DNA of 17,803 nt from the NCBI GenBank assembly GCA_900554495.1, contig USHR01000014.1, positions 1 to 17,803 of the forward strand. Direction: 5' to 3'. The DNA is from an uncultured Collinsella sp. (lineage in GTDB: Bacteria > Actinomycetota > Coriobacteriia > Coriobacteriales > Coriobacteriaceae). The notes beneath the pieces are model-generated. The model saw only the letters and a list, made by a program, of their open reading frames with translations, did no database searches and was not told the DNA's origin. Positions 1 to 6,968 of the stretch are shown here, in pieces. Positions within the stretch are counted from its first letter, which is position 1. Every line of letters begins with the position of its first letter. A program made the translations under genes and the position numbers.

Positions 1-47
1 GAGATGAGCGCTAGTCTCGTGGGCTCGGAGATGTGTATAAGAGACAG
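1..47 (+). other. Illumina Nextera i7 adapter contamination (not genomic)
   Basis: Bases 14-47 match the 34-nt Nextera read-2 transposase adapter, ending in the 19-bp Tn5 mosaic end AGATGTGTATAAGAGACAG at 29-47. Bases 1-5 (GAGAT) match the end of the P7 primer. Bases 6-13 (GAGCGCTA) sit exactly where the 8-nt i7 index belongs; from memory the reverse complement TAGCGCTC is Nextera XT index N723. Genomic sequence begins at about base 48. Translating across it gives the peptide SLVGSEMCIRDS, a recognisable adapter artefact. It should be trimmed. Confidence 0.98.
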
Positions 48-48
48 C

Positions 49-378
49 TCCTACGCCATGGAGGGCTTCGTCACCGCCGTCAAGACCGAGCGCAATATTA
101 AGGTCATGCTCGTTGCGGGCGTGTGCACCGTCATTGCCGGCTGCATCGTGGGGCTCGACATTGCCGAGTGGGCCACGATTATCATCTGTTGTGGCCTGGT
201 GATTCACGGCGAGCTATGCAACACCGCCATGGAGGCGATTGTCGATCTGGCGACCCAGGAGCTCCATCCGCTGGCAAAGCGCGCGAAGGATATCGCCGCC
301 GCCTCCGTATACGTTCTTTCCATCACCGCCGCGATTGTGGGCTTGCTGGTATTTGCCCACGCGCTCGGCTTTATCTAG
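49..378 (+). CDS. dgkA: Diacylglycerol/undecaprenol kinase, 5'-truncated by the adapter junction
   Basis: Small integral-membrane lipid kinase of the DgkA family, which phosphorylates diacylglycerol or, in Gram-positives, undecaprenol to feed the cell-wall lipid carrier pool. The visible protein starts inside the first cytoplasmic segment (SYAMEGF). It keeps the family signature: ERN near the start, then EW, then the active-site stretch GELCNTAMEAIVD, then AKDIAAASV. Three hydrophobic segments are visible (roughly MLVAGVCTVIAGCIVGL, WATIIICCGLVI and the C-terminal VYVLSITAAIVGLLVFAHAL). Family members are usually about 120-140 residues, so perhaps 15-30 N-terminal residues are missing. An in-frame ATG at base 4 lies in adapter sequence and is not a real start. 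The stop is 12 nt before era, as in the common ybeY-dgkA-era order. Undecaprenol kinase is the likelier activity in a Gram-positive, but that is inference. Confidence 0.9.
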   Translation, partial: SYAMEGFVTAVKTERNIKVMLVAGVCTVIAGCIVGLDIAEWATIIICCGLVIHGELCNTAMEAIVDLATQELHPLAKRAKDIAAASVYVLSITAAIVGLLVFAHALGFI

Positions 379-390
379 AAAGGGATTTTC

Positions 391-1467
391 ATGTCCGACA
401 CTATGCAGCCTATCGATGAAATTTTGGACGACGAGGTCCTGGATGCGGCGGATGCCGAAGCGGCCGAAGCATACGAGGAAGTCGAGGAATTCGATCCGTT
501 TGAGGGCATGAGCGACGAGGAGCTCGACGCCCTGTGCGACGAGGACGATAGCCTCGCGGGCTTTGGCGACGTTGAACCCGGTTTTCGCAGCGGCTTCGTA
601 GCCCTGGTCGGACGCCCCAACGCCGGCAAGTCCACGCTGCTCAACGCCTGCTATGGCAAAAAGGTCGCCATCACCTCGCCGGTGGCACAGACGACCCGCC
701 GTCGCATGCGCGCCGTCGTCAACCGTCCCGGCTACCAGCTGGTCTTTGTCGATACCCCGGGTATTCATAAGCCCAAGGACGGCCTGGGGTCCGAGCTCAA
801 CAAGAGCGCACTGTTCGAGTTGAACGATGTCGACGTCGTCGCGTTTTTGATTGATGCCACCAAGCCCATCGGCAGGGGAGACGCCTGGGTTGCCGAGCGT
901 GTCAGATGCGCTCGTTGCAAGAAGGTCCTGGTGCTCACCAAGGCCGATGAGGCCGACCCCGCACAGGTCATGGAGCAGCTTAAGGCTGCCCACGAGCTTA
1001 TGGAATATGACGACGAGATTGTGACGTCGTCGGTTAAGAACTTCAACGTCGATGCCTTTATAGAGACCGTTGCGCACTTTTTGCCTGAGGGTCCGCGTTG
1101 GTTCCCCGAGGACATGGGTACTGACGCTTCCGATGAGACGCTCGTTGCCGAGTTTGTGCGCGAGAAGGTCTTGCGCCGCACCCGTGATGAGATTCCGCAC
1201 TCCGTTGGCGTGATCTGCGATGCGCTCGAGCAGACCAAGAAGGTGCTGCGCGTGCACGCCACCATTTACGTCGAGCGCGAGGGCCAAAAGGGCATCATCA
1301 TCGGCAAGGGCGGCGAGATGATCAAGCATATCGGTATCGACGCCCGACGCGATCTTGAACGCATTTTTGGCACGCAGGTCTTTTTGGAGCTGGACGTGAA
1401 GGTCAAGGCCGGCTGGCGTGACGACGAGGCCCAGATTCGCCGCTTTGGCTACAACGCCGAGGACTAA
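391..1467 (+). CDS. era: GTPase Era with an acidic N-terminal extension
   Basis: Era is a GTPase that binds the 3' end of 16S rRNA and helps mature the 30S subunit. Seen here: P-loop GRPNAGKS (residues 74-81), switch region with TTRRRMR (101-107), G3 DTPG (121-124), G4-position TKAD (183-186), and a C-terminal KH domain with GKGG at 305-308 followed by the usual LELDVKVK-W strand and tail. At 358 residues it is about 55-60 longer than typical Era. The excess is the first ~66 residues, which are strongly acidic (Asp/Glu) and precede the GTPase fold. The start is supported by AGAAAGGGA just upstream (378-386). Two motifs deviate: G4 is TKAD rather than NKxD, and the G5 region reads TSSVKN rather than SA-containing. 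The RNA-binding half looks intact. Likely co-transcribed with dgkA and recO. Confidence 0.96.
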   Translation: MSDTMQPIDEILDDEVLDAADAEAAEAYEEVEEFDPFEGMSDEELDALCDEDDSLAGFGDVEPGFRSGFVALVGRPNAGKSTLLNACYGKKVAITSPVAQTTRRRMRAVVNRPGYQLVFVDTPGIHKPKDGLGSELNKSALFELNDVDVVAFLIDATKPIGRGDAWVAERVRCARCKKVLVLTKADEADPAQVMEQLKAAHELMEYDDEIVTSSVKNFNVDAFIETVAHFLPEGPRWFPEDMGTDASDETLVAEFVREKVLRRTRDEIPHSVGVICDALEQTKKVLRVHATIYVEREGQKGIIIGKGGEMIKHIGIDARRDLERIFGTQVFLELDVKVKAGWRDDEAQIRRFGYNAED

Positions 1468-1482
1468 GGACGCGCGGCGCGC

Positions 1483-2232
1483 ATGGCAGGCTCCCGGACA
1501 TATCGCACCAAGGTGCTCGTCCTCGACAAGACGAAGCTCAAAGAGACCGACCTGATCTTGACGATGCTTGACGAGCGGGGGCGGCAGGTTCGTGCCGTGG
1601 CAAAGGGCGCCCGCAAACCCGGCGGACGCCTGGCTGCGCGCTGCGAGCTGTTCTGTACGGTCGATATGCTGCTCGCACATGGACGGTCACTCGACGTGGT
1701 TTCCCAGGCCGAGCTTATGGAGGCGCCGCTCGGCGCTGCGCCCGATTACGAGACGACCTGCGCCGCAAGCGCGATCGCCGAGGTTGCGCGCGTGTGCTCG
1801 TTCGAGGACGCCGAGGACCCGTTTACCTTTGCCATCACGCAGCGAGCGCTTGCCCTGGTGGGCAGCGGGCTTGACACGGCGCATATGGACCTACTTGTGG
1901 CGGCATATGTCTTTAAGCTGCTGTCGCACGTTGGCTATCGACCCGATTTTTCGGCCTGCGTGCTGTGCGGAGACCCCATGCTGTCGTATTTTTCACCCCA
2001 GGCGGGCGGTCTCATGTGCGGGTCGTGCGCGTCGAGCGTTCCAGGTGCCGAACTGGTGTCGACCGGTGAGACCGCATGGCTGCGCGCCCTCATGTCCATG
2101 ACCTTCGATGCGCTCATGGCCGAGCGAATCGACCCGCATACGGCGGCATTCCTGCTCGGGCTTTCGCATGTGTGGGCTGCGACGCACACCGATCAACGCC
2201 TCCGTGCGATGGAATTCATGTTGGGTCGGTGA
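1483..2232 (+). CDS. recO: DNA repair protein RecO
   Basis: RecO works with RecR (and RecF) to load RecA on SSB-coated single-stranded DNA and to anneal strands. The N-terminal OB-fold is recognisable from the start (YRTKVLVLDKTKLKETDLIL, residues 7-26, then VRAVAKGARKP). The C-terminal half carries a four-cysteine zinc site: CVLC at 159-162 and CGSC at 179-182. The length of 249 residues is normal. The ATG has AAGGA (1466-1470) about 12 nt upstream, overlapping the end of era, and the 15-nt gap argues for one transcript. era-recO adjacency is common in Gram-positive and other bacteria. Zinc-binding Cys pairs are common but not universal in the family; here all four are present. Confidence 0.95.
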   Translation: MAGSRTYRTKVLVLDKTKLKETDLILTMLDERGRQVRAVAKGARKPGGRLAARCELFCTVDMLLAHGRSLDVVSQAELMEAPLGAAPDYETTCAASAIAEVARVCSFEDAEDPFTFAITQRALALVGSGLDTAHMDLLVAAYVFKLLSHVGYRPDFSACVLCGDPMLSYFSPQAGGLMCGSCASSVPGAELVSTGETAWLRALMSMTFDALMAERIDPHTAAFLLGLSHVWAATHTDQRLRAMEFMLGR

Positions 2233-2256
2233 TGATGCGCAGGCGCGCGCCGCTTG

Positions 2257-2265
2257 TGGTAACAT
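2257..2265 (+). promoter_or_regulatory. Candidate extended -10 promoter for rpsO
   Basis: The sequence TGGTAACAT fits an extended -10 element (TGn followed by TAACAT, four of six matches to TATAAT). No good -35 hexamer is visible at the normal distance, which extended -10 promoters can tolerate. Transcription would start near 2272 and give a leader of about 100 nt before rpsO. The call rests on pattern only. Confidence 0.35.
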
Positions 2266-2281
2266 AACGACCTGTTGGTAC

Positions 2282-2350
2282 CTCGACCTTGGATGCTCGC
2301 TCCACCGGCGGCTTCCCAGTCCGAGGCGAATCGAGTCGCCCGCGGGCGAC
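2282..2350 (+). promoter_or_regulatory. Structured 5' leader of rpsO, candidate S15 autoregulatory RNA
   Basis: Three stems can be drawn. An outer helix pairs CTCGA (2282-2286) with TCGAG (2331-2335). An inner helix pairs CTTGGA (2288-2293) with TCCGAG (2320-2325), with one G-U pair. A perfect 16-nt palindrome GTCGCCCGCGGGCGAC (2335-2350) gives a strong hairpin ending 7 nt before the rpsO Shine-Dalgarno GAAAGG. Ribosomal protein S15 represses its own mRNA in many bacteria by binding such leaders, which differ in sequence between phyla. Assigning that role here is inference. Confidence 0.45.
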
Positions 2351-2370
2351 GTAAAACGAAAGGTGAAACA

Positions 2371-2649
2371 ATGACTGTTTCCAAAGAGCGCAAGGCGGAG
2401 CTGACTGCCCAGTTCGGTAACACCCCGGTCGACACCGGCAACCCCAAGGTTCAGGTCGCCATCCTGTCCGAGCGCATCAAGGAGCTGACCGAGCACATGA
2501 AGTCCCATCAGAAGGACTTCCACACCCGTCGTGGCCTGCTCATGCTCGTCGGCCGTCGTCGTCGTCTTCTCTCCTACATCAAGAAGAACGACATCGTCGA
2601 GTACCGTGAGCTCATCAAGGCTCTGGGCATCCGCGACAACATCCAGTAG
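2371..2649 (+). CDS. rpsO: 30S ribosomal protein S15
   Basis: S15 is a primary 16S rRNA-binding protein of the small subunit platform and takes part in the B4 bridge to 23S rRNA. The 92-residue protein shows the family pattern throughout: the early GNTPVDTGNPKVQVAILSER, then LTEHMKSHQKDFHTRRGL, then VGRRRRLLSYIKK, and the C-terminal half with LIKALGIR. The open frame extends upstream to 2275, but the ATG at 2371 is the correct start: it gives the family length and has GAAAGG at 2358-2363 with 7-nt spacing. The upstream extension is the structured leader. Its own terminator lies 15 nt after the stop, and pnp follows, matching the rpsO-pnp order known from many bacteria. Confidence 0.98.
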   Translation: MTVSKERKAELTAQFGNTPVDTGNPKVQVAILSERIKELTEHMKSHQKDFHTRRGLLMLVGRRRRLLSYIKKNDIVEYRELIKALGIRDNIQ

Positions 2650-2663
2650 GATTTGTACATGCT

Positions 2664-2695
2664 AAGAGCGTCCTGCGCAGCGGGGCGCTCTTTTT
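2664..2695 (+). terminator. Intrinsic terminator after rpsO
   Basis: AAGAGCG (2664-2670) pairs perfectly with CGCTCTT (2686-2692). The stem can extend inward with G-U pairs, and a run of five T (2691-2695) follows. It separates rpsO from pnp and may be leaky, since no strong pnp promoter is visible between this point and pnp. Confidence 0.85.
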
Positions 2696-2714
2696 GTGTA
2701 AGGGCGCGAACAAT

Positions 2715-2785
2715 CACGCTCTGAAGCGTGGCGGGGGCAGGGGGCCCGCGTCACATGAGAAGCCCGCAGGCAAGGGGCCTGCGGG
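2715..2785 (+). promoter_or_regulatory. Three consecutive hairpins upstream of pnp
   Basis: Hairpin 1: CACGCT (2715-2720), loop CTGA, AGCGTG (2725-2730). Hairpin 2: GCGGG (2731-2735) with CCCGC (2745-2749) around a G-rich loop. Hairpin 3: a perfect 9-bp stem, CCCGCAGGC (2763-2771) with GCCTGCGGG (2777-2785), loop AAGGG, ending 2 nt before the AAAGGAG ribosome-binding site of pnp. In E. coli the pnp leader forms a stem-loop that is cut by RNase III and then used by PNPase to autoregulate. A similar job here is inference. Confidence 0.5.
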
Positions 2786-2798
2786 GTAAAGGAGAACA

Positions 2799-5045
2799 AT
2801 GACACTCGTATCCAAGACCTTTGAGCTGTACGGCAAGACCTACACCTTTGAGTCGGGCGAGCTTGCCAAGCAGGCCACCGGCGCCTGCCTGGTCAAGCAG
2901 GGTGACACCACGATGCTCGACACCGTGGTCGTCTCCAAGGAGCGTAAGAACTACGACTTCTTCCCGCTGACCGTCGACTTCAACGAGAAGATGTACGCCG
3001 CCGGCCGCATCCCGGGTGGCTACCTCAAGCGTGAGGGCCGTCCCAGTGAGAAGGCTACGCTCACCGCGCGCATGATCGACCGTCCGATTCGCCCGAGCTT
3101 CCCGGACGGCTTCCGCAACGAGGTACACATTGTCGCTACCTCGCTCGTCGCCGACCAGGTCAACCCCTTCGACGTCATCAACGTCATGGGTGCCTCCCTG
3201 GCCATGACGCTCGGCGGCGTGCCCTTCGAGGGCCCGCTTGCCTGCGTGCGCATCGGCCGTAACGTGGAGACCGGCGAGTTTATCGTCAACCCCACCTACG
3301 AGGAGCGCGAGAACTCCGATCTGGACCTGGAGCTGGGCGGATCCGCCGACTTCATCTCGATGGTCGAGGCCGGCGCCGAGGAGATCTCCGAGGACGACAT
3401 GCTCGCCGCTATGAAGTTTGGCCAGGAGGCCCTTGCTGCTTTCTGCCAGGCTCAGGACGAGTTCGTCGCCGAGTGGGAGCAGGTTAACGGCCCCATCGTC
3501 AAGAAGGAGTACCCGCTCGACCAGCCCGTCGAGGAGGTCCAGGAGCGCATCTTCGCCCACTACGACGAGATGGCCGCTGCCCTGCGCGACGCCGACAAGC
3601 TTTCCCGCATCGGTAAGGTCGAGGCTCTGAAGGAGTCCATCCGCGCCGAGTTCACCGACGAGGAGCAGGCCGCCTGGGAGCGCGAGATCCCCGTGGCGCT
3701 CAAGAAGCTCGAGAAGAAGGCCATGCGCACCATGGTCGTTGAGACCGGCGAGCGCGTCGACGGCCGTGCCGCCGACGAGATCCGTCCCATCATGGTGAAG
3801 GACAACTACCTGCCGCTCGTTCACGGCTCCGGCCTGTTCCAGCGTGGTCAGACCCAGGTGCTCTCCGTCCTGTCGCTCGGCATGCTCAACGAGGGCCAGC
3901 GTCTGGATACCATCGAGCCCACCGAGGGCAAGCGCTACATGCACCACTACAACTTCCCGCCGTTCTGCACCGGCGAGACCGGCCGCATGGGCAGCCCCAA
4001 GCGCCGCGAGATCGGTCACGGCAACCTGGCCGAGCGCGCTCTGCTTCCGGTGCTTCCCGACGAGAACGAGTTCCCCTACGCTATCCGCGTCGTCTCCGAG
4101 GTCATGGAGTCCAACGGCTCCTCTTCGATGGCTTCGACCTGCGGCTCCACGCTCGCCCTTATGGACGGCGGCGTGCCCATTAAGCGCCCGGTCTCCGGTA
4201 TCGCCATGGGTCTGATCCAGGAGGAGGGCAAGACCGTGGTCCTGTCCGACATCCAGGGTCTCGAGGACTTCCTGGGTGACATGGACTTTAAGGTCACCGG
4301 CACCACCGAGGGCATCACCGCCCTGCAGATGGACAACAAGGCCACCGGCCTCACCTTCGATATCTTGGCCCGCGCCCTGCAGCAGGCCAAGGAGGGTCGC
4401 GCCTTCATCCTGCAGAAGATGCTCGATGTGATCCCCGAGCCGCGTCATACCACGCGCAGCACCGCTCCGCGCATCGTCTCCATCCAGGTTCCGACCGATA
4501 AGATCCGCGACGTCATCGGTTCCGGCGGCAAGGTTATCCGCGGCATCCAGGACGAGACCGGCGCTTCGGTCGACATCCAGGAGGACGGCACCGTCTTTGT
4601 CGGCGGCACCGGCGAGTCTGTCGATCAGGCTGTCGAGCGCATCAAGCTCATCATCAAGGTTCCCGAGCCGGGCGAGGAGTACACCGGTCGCGTTGTCTCT
4701 ATCCAGCCGTTCGGCGCCTTCGTGAACCTGCTGCCTGGTAAGGACGGCCTGCTGCACATCTCCCGCGTTGCCAAGGGCCGTGTGGAGAAGGTCGAGGACG
4801 TCCTCAACGTGGGCGACGAGGTCAAGGTCGTCGTCATCGAGGTCGACGACCGCGGCAAGATCTCGCTCGACCGTCTGGATAAGCCCGAGGCTCCTGCTCG
4901 TGCCGAGGGTGCCTCCGAGGGTGACGGCGAGCACTTCCAGCGCCGTGAGCGTCCGCGTCGCGAGCGCTCCGAGCGCAGCGATCGTCCGCGCCGTCCCGGC
5001 GACAACGGAGGCCGCAAGCCCCGCCGCCACCACGACGCCGAGTAA
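2799..5045 (+). CDS. pnp: Polyribonucleotide nucleotidyltransferase (PNPase)
   Basis: PNPase is a trimeric, phosphate-dependent 3'-to-5' exoribonuclease that also adds tails, and is a core enzyme of mRNA turnover. Domains in order: first RNase PH-like core (PLTVDFNEKMYAAGRIPGGY and MIDRPIRPSF near residues 47-105), an alpha-helical linker, second catalytic RNase PH core (about 320-540) with the phosphate-site and Asp motifs including GDMDFK (catalytic-region Asp at 494 and 496), KH domain with GSGG at 574-577, and S1 domain from about 626 (YTGRVVSIQPFGAFV). The last ~50 residues are Arg-rich with repeated RRER/RSD motifs and look disordered and RNA-binding. The 748-residue length is normal to slightly long. 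The start is fixed by AAAGGAG (2788-2794). A terminator follows. Expression may be tuned by the leader hairpins. Confidence 0.98.
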   Translation: MTLVSKTFELYGKTYTFESGELAKQATGACLVKQGDTTMLDTVVVSKERKNYDFFPLTVDFNEKMYAAGRIPGGYLKREGRPSEKATLTARMIDRPIRPSFPDGFRNEVHIVATSLVADQVNPFDVINVMGASLAMTLGGVPFEGPLACVRIGRNVETGEFIVNPTYEERENSDLDLELGGSADFISMVEAGAEEISEDDMLAAMKFGQEALAAFCQAQDEFVAEWEQVNGPIVKKEYPLDQPVEEVQERIFAHYDEMAAALRDADKLSRIGKVEALKESIRAEFTDEEQAAWEREIPVALKKLEKKAMRTMVVETGERVDGRAADEIRPIMVKDNYLPLVHGSGLFQRGQTQVLSVLSLGMLNEGQRLDTIEPTEGKRYMHHYNFPPFCTGETGRMGSPKRREIGHGNLAERALLPVLPDENEFPYAIRVVSEVMESNGSSSMASTCGSTLALMDGGVPIKRPVSGIAMGLIQEEGKTVVLSDIQGLEDFLGDMDFKVTGTTEGITALQMDNKATGLTFDILARALQQAKEGRAFILQKMLDVIPEPRHTTRSTAPRIVSIQVPTDKIRDVIGSGGKVIRGIQDETGASVDIQEDGTVFVGGTGESVDQAVERIKLIIKVPEPGEEYTGRVVSIQPFGAFVNLLPGKDGLLHISRVAKGRVEKVEDVLNVGDEVKVVVIEVDDRGKISLDRLDKPEAPARAEGASEGDGEHFQRRERPRRERSERSDRPRRPGDNGGRKPRRHHDAE

Positions 5046-5068
5046 CAGCCGCACATAATCAGCTCAAC

Positions 5069-5099
5069 AAGGGCGACTCCGGACAGGGGTCGCCCTTTT
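5069..5099 (+). terminator. Intrinsic terminator after pnp
   Basis: AAGGGCGAC (5069-5077) pairs perfectly with GTCGCCCTT (5089-5097) across an 11-nt loop, and four T end the element (5096-5099). It lies 24 nt after the pnp stop codon. Confidence 0.9.
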
Positions 5100-5137
5100 G
5101 CTATTCCCGGCGGGATAGACGGGTTCAGATGGGGCTT

Positions 5138-5210
5138 TGATGCATGGGTGGTCTGTTGTTGTGCAAATGGGTATCATACTGTGGTTATTGCATCGACTCT
5201 GTGATGCATG
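5138..5210 (+). promoter_or_regulatory. Upstream region of rnj with repeated TGATGCATG motifs
   Basis: The 251-nt gap between pnp and rnj (5046-5296) holds the pnp terminator and this region. TGATGCATG occurs at 5138-5146 and again at 5202-5210. The second copy is also the right arm of an inverted repeat TGCATC (5189-5194) / GATGCA (5203-5208) with an 8-nt spacer. TATCAT at 5172-5177 is a possible -10 element, without a convincing -35. A promoter must lie somewhere here, because the preceding terminator is strong and a long operon begins at 5297. The exact promoter and any operator role are unproven. Confidence 0.35.
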
Positions 5211-5296
5211 TTTGTACGTTCCCGGCGGTCGGTTTGCCAGAAGCGCCCCGTCGGTTGTTTCAGACCCGTTTCGAAGAAAGGAAACAACACTAACCT

Positions 5297-6967
5297 ATGG
5301 CAGCTAAAAAATCATCTCCCTTGAAGATCATCCCGCTCGGCGGCCTTGATGGCATCGGCAAGAACATGACGGTCTTCGAGTGCGGCGACGACATGGTGCT
5401 CGTCGACGCTGGTCTCATGTTCCCCGACGACTCGCAGCCTGGTATCGATCTGGTACTCCCGGATTACACCTACGTTCTGGAGAACGAGGAAAAGCTCCGC
5501 GGCATCGTTGTCACCCACGGCCACGAGGACCATACCGGTTCGCTTCCGTATCTGCTCCAGGATCTCAACAACAAGGTGCCCATCTTCTCGAGCAAGCTGA
5601 CGCTCGGCTTTATCGAGGGTAAGCTCTCCGAGTTCCGCATTCGTGCACCCAAGTTCCGTGAGGTCAAGGGCGGCAGCCACGTCAATTTGGGTGGCATCTC
5701 GCTCGACTTCTTCTCGATGACGCACTCCATCCCCGGCGCTCTGGGCGTGTTCATCCGCACCAACCAGGGTACCGTTATGCACACCGGCGACTTTAAGCTC
5801 GACCAGACGCCCATCGACGGTGTCACGCCCGACTATGCCGCTATCAGCCGCTTTGCCAAGCAGGGCATCGACCTGCTGCTGTCCGACTCCACCAACGCCA
5901 CAGTCCCCGGCTTTACCAAGTCCGAGGCCGAGGTTGGCCCCAATCTGCTGCATGCCATCAAGAATGCTCCGGGCCGCGTGTTCGTCGCGTCGTTCTCGAG
6001 CCACATCCATCGTCTGCAGCAGATCTGCGACGCTGCCCGCAAATGCGGCCGCAAGGTCGTCGTGACCGGTCGTTCCATGCTCACCAACACCCGCGTGGCG
6101 CGCGAGCTCGGTTATCTCAACATCGATGATGCCGATATCATCGATGCCTTCGATATTGACAACCTGCCCGACGACAAGATCGTCGTCATGTGCACCGGTT
6201 CGCAGGGCGAGCCCCTGTCGGCCCTTTCGCGCATGGCCAACGGCGAGCACAAGACGCTCTCCATCCACGAGGGCGATACCGTCATCCTCTCGGCAACGCC
6301 GGTCCCCGGTAACGAGAAGGCCGTCCAGCAGGTCGTCAATAGCCTCGCCAAGCTTGGCTGCGACGTGTGGGATAAGAACCGCGCCCTCGTTCACGTCTCG
6401 GGTCACGGTAGTCAGGAGGAGCTCAAGCTCCTGATGGCTATGGCCAAGCCCACGTACTTTATGCCGGTCCACGGCGAGGCCGTGCACCTGCGCGCCCATG
6501 CTCAACTTGCACGCAAGATGGGCCTCAAGGAAGATCATATTTTTATCCTCGACAACGGAGATACGCTCGAGATGCGTGGCGGTATCGTCAAGCGCGGTAC
6601 GCCCGTCGAGTCTGGCGTCGTCTATGTCGACGGACTGCGTATCGGCGATACCGACCCCATCGTCCTGCGCGATCGTCAGAAGCTTGCCAACGACGGTATG
6701 GTCACGGCCGTCGCTATCGTTTCGCTCAAGCACAAGAAGATCGAGGCCATCGAGTTCTCGGGCCGCGGTGTCTCCTTTGCCATCGACGACCAGTTCTCCG
6801 AGGACGCCTCGGCTTCCATCATGAAGACGATCGAGAAGGGCAAGTTCAGCTTTGCGAGCAGCGGTTCCGATGCCATTCGCAAGGCCGTGCGCGACTCGCT
6901 CTCTAACTTTATCTGGAGCCGTACGCGCACTCGTCCGATGATCATCCCGGTCGTCATGGAGGTTTAG
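5297..6967 (+). CDS. rnj: Ribonuclease J
   Basis: RNase J is a metallo-beta-lactamase/beta-CASP nuclease with 5'-to-3' exonuclease and endonuclease activity on mRNA and rRNA precursors. It stands in for RNase E functions in many Gram-positives. Metal ligands are all visible: HGHEDH at 74-79, His143 in MTHSIPG, Asp165 in TGDFKLD, and the late His in MPVHGE at 392. The beta-CASP part carries the SGHGSQEEL motif with His370. The C-terminal domain follows to residue 556, the usual length. The AAAGG (5277-5281) is about 15 nt from the ATG, somewhat long, but no better start lies between. The stop is 1 nt before ftsK, so it is probably the first gene of the ftsK operon. Only one rnj copy (no J1/J2 pair) is seen in this window. 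Confidence 0.97.
   Translation: MAAKKSSPLKIIPLGGLDGIGKNMTVFECGDDMVLVDAGLMFPDDSQPGIDLVLPDYTYVLENEEKLRGIVVTHGHEDHTGSLPYLLQDLNNKVPIFSSKLTLGFIEGKLSEFRIRAPKFREVKGGSHVNLGGISLDFFSMTHSIPGALGVFIRTNQGTVMHTGDFKLDQTPIDGVTPDYAAISRFAKQGIDLLLSDSTNATVPGFTKSEAEVGPNLLHAIKNAPGRVFVASFSSHIHRLQQICDAARKCGRKVVVTGRSMLTNTRVARELGYLNIDDADIIDAFDIDNLPDDKIVVMCTGSQGEPLSALSRMANGEHKTLSIHEGDTVILSATPVPGNEKAVQQVVNSLAKLGCDVWDKNRALVHVSGHGSQEELKLLMAMAKPTYFMPVHGEAVHLRAHAQLARKMGLKEDHIFILDNGDTLEMRGGIVKRGTPVESGVVYVDGLRIGDTDPIVLRDRQKLANDGMVTAVAIVSLKHKKIEAIEFSGRGVSFAIDDQFSEDASASIMKTIEKGKFSFASSGSDAIRKAVRDSLSNFIWSRTRTRPMIIPVVMEV
6958..6962 (+). promoter_or_regulatory. Ribosome-binding site setting the TTG start of ftsK
   Basis: GGAGG lies inside the last codons of rnj, 6 nt before the TTG at 6969. 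No ATG or GTG is present close by in the ftsK frame, so this Shine-Dalgarno decides the start and suggests translational coupling to rnj. Confidence 0.75.
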
Positions 6968-6968
6968 T

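Noticed and set aside
29..47. Tn5 mosaic end as a sign of a transposon
   Set aside because: It is part of the sequencing adapter, with index and primer sequence directly before it; no transposase or second end is present.
214..1680. Long minus-strand open frame opposite dgkA, era and recO
   Set aside because: It mirrors well-supported + strand genes in GC-rich DNA, and its translation shows no recognisable family.
2275..2370. N-terminal extension of S15 from an upstream start
   Set aside because: The extension matches nothing in the S15 family and covers the structured leader; the ATG at 2371 has a proper ribosome-binding site and the family length.
2731..2744. GGGCAGGG before pnp as an FtsK-orienting KOPS site
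   Set aside because: It matches the E. coli consensus GGGNAGGG, but a single site in GC-rich DNA means little, and the motif recognised by this FtsK is unknown.
2731..2749. G-quadruplex in the G-rich segment before pnp
   Set aside because: Only two long G runs are present, and the local GCGGG/CCCGC hairpin is a simpler reading.
2751..5054. 767-codon minus-strand open frame opposite pnp
   Set aside because: It is a codon-bias shadow of PNPase: Leu/Val/Gly/Asp-rich low-complexity translation without any domain.
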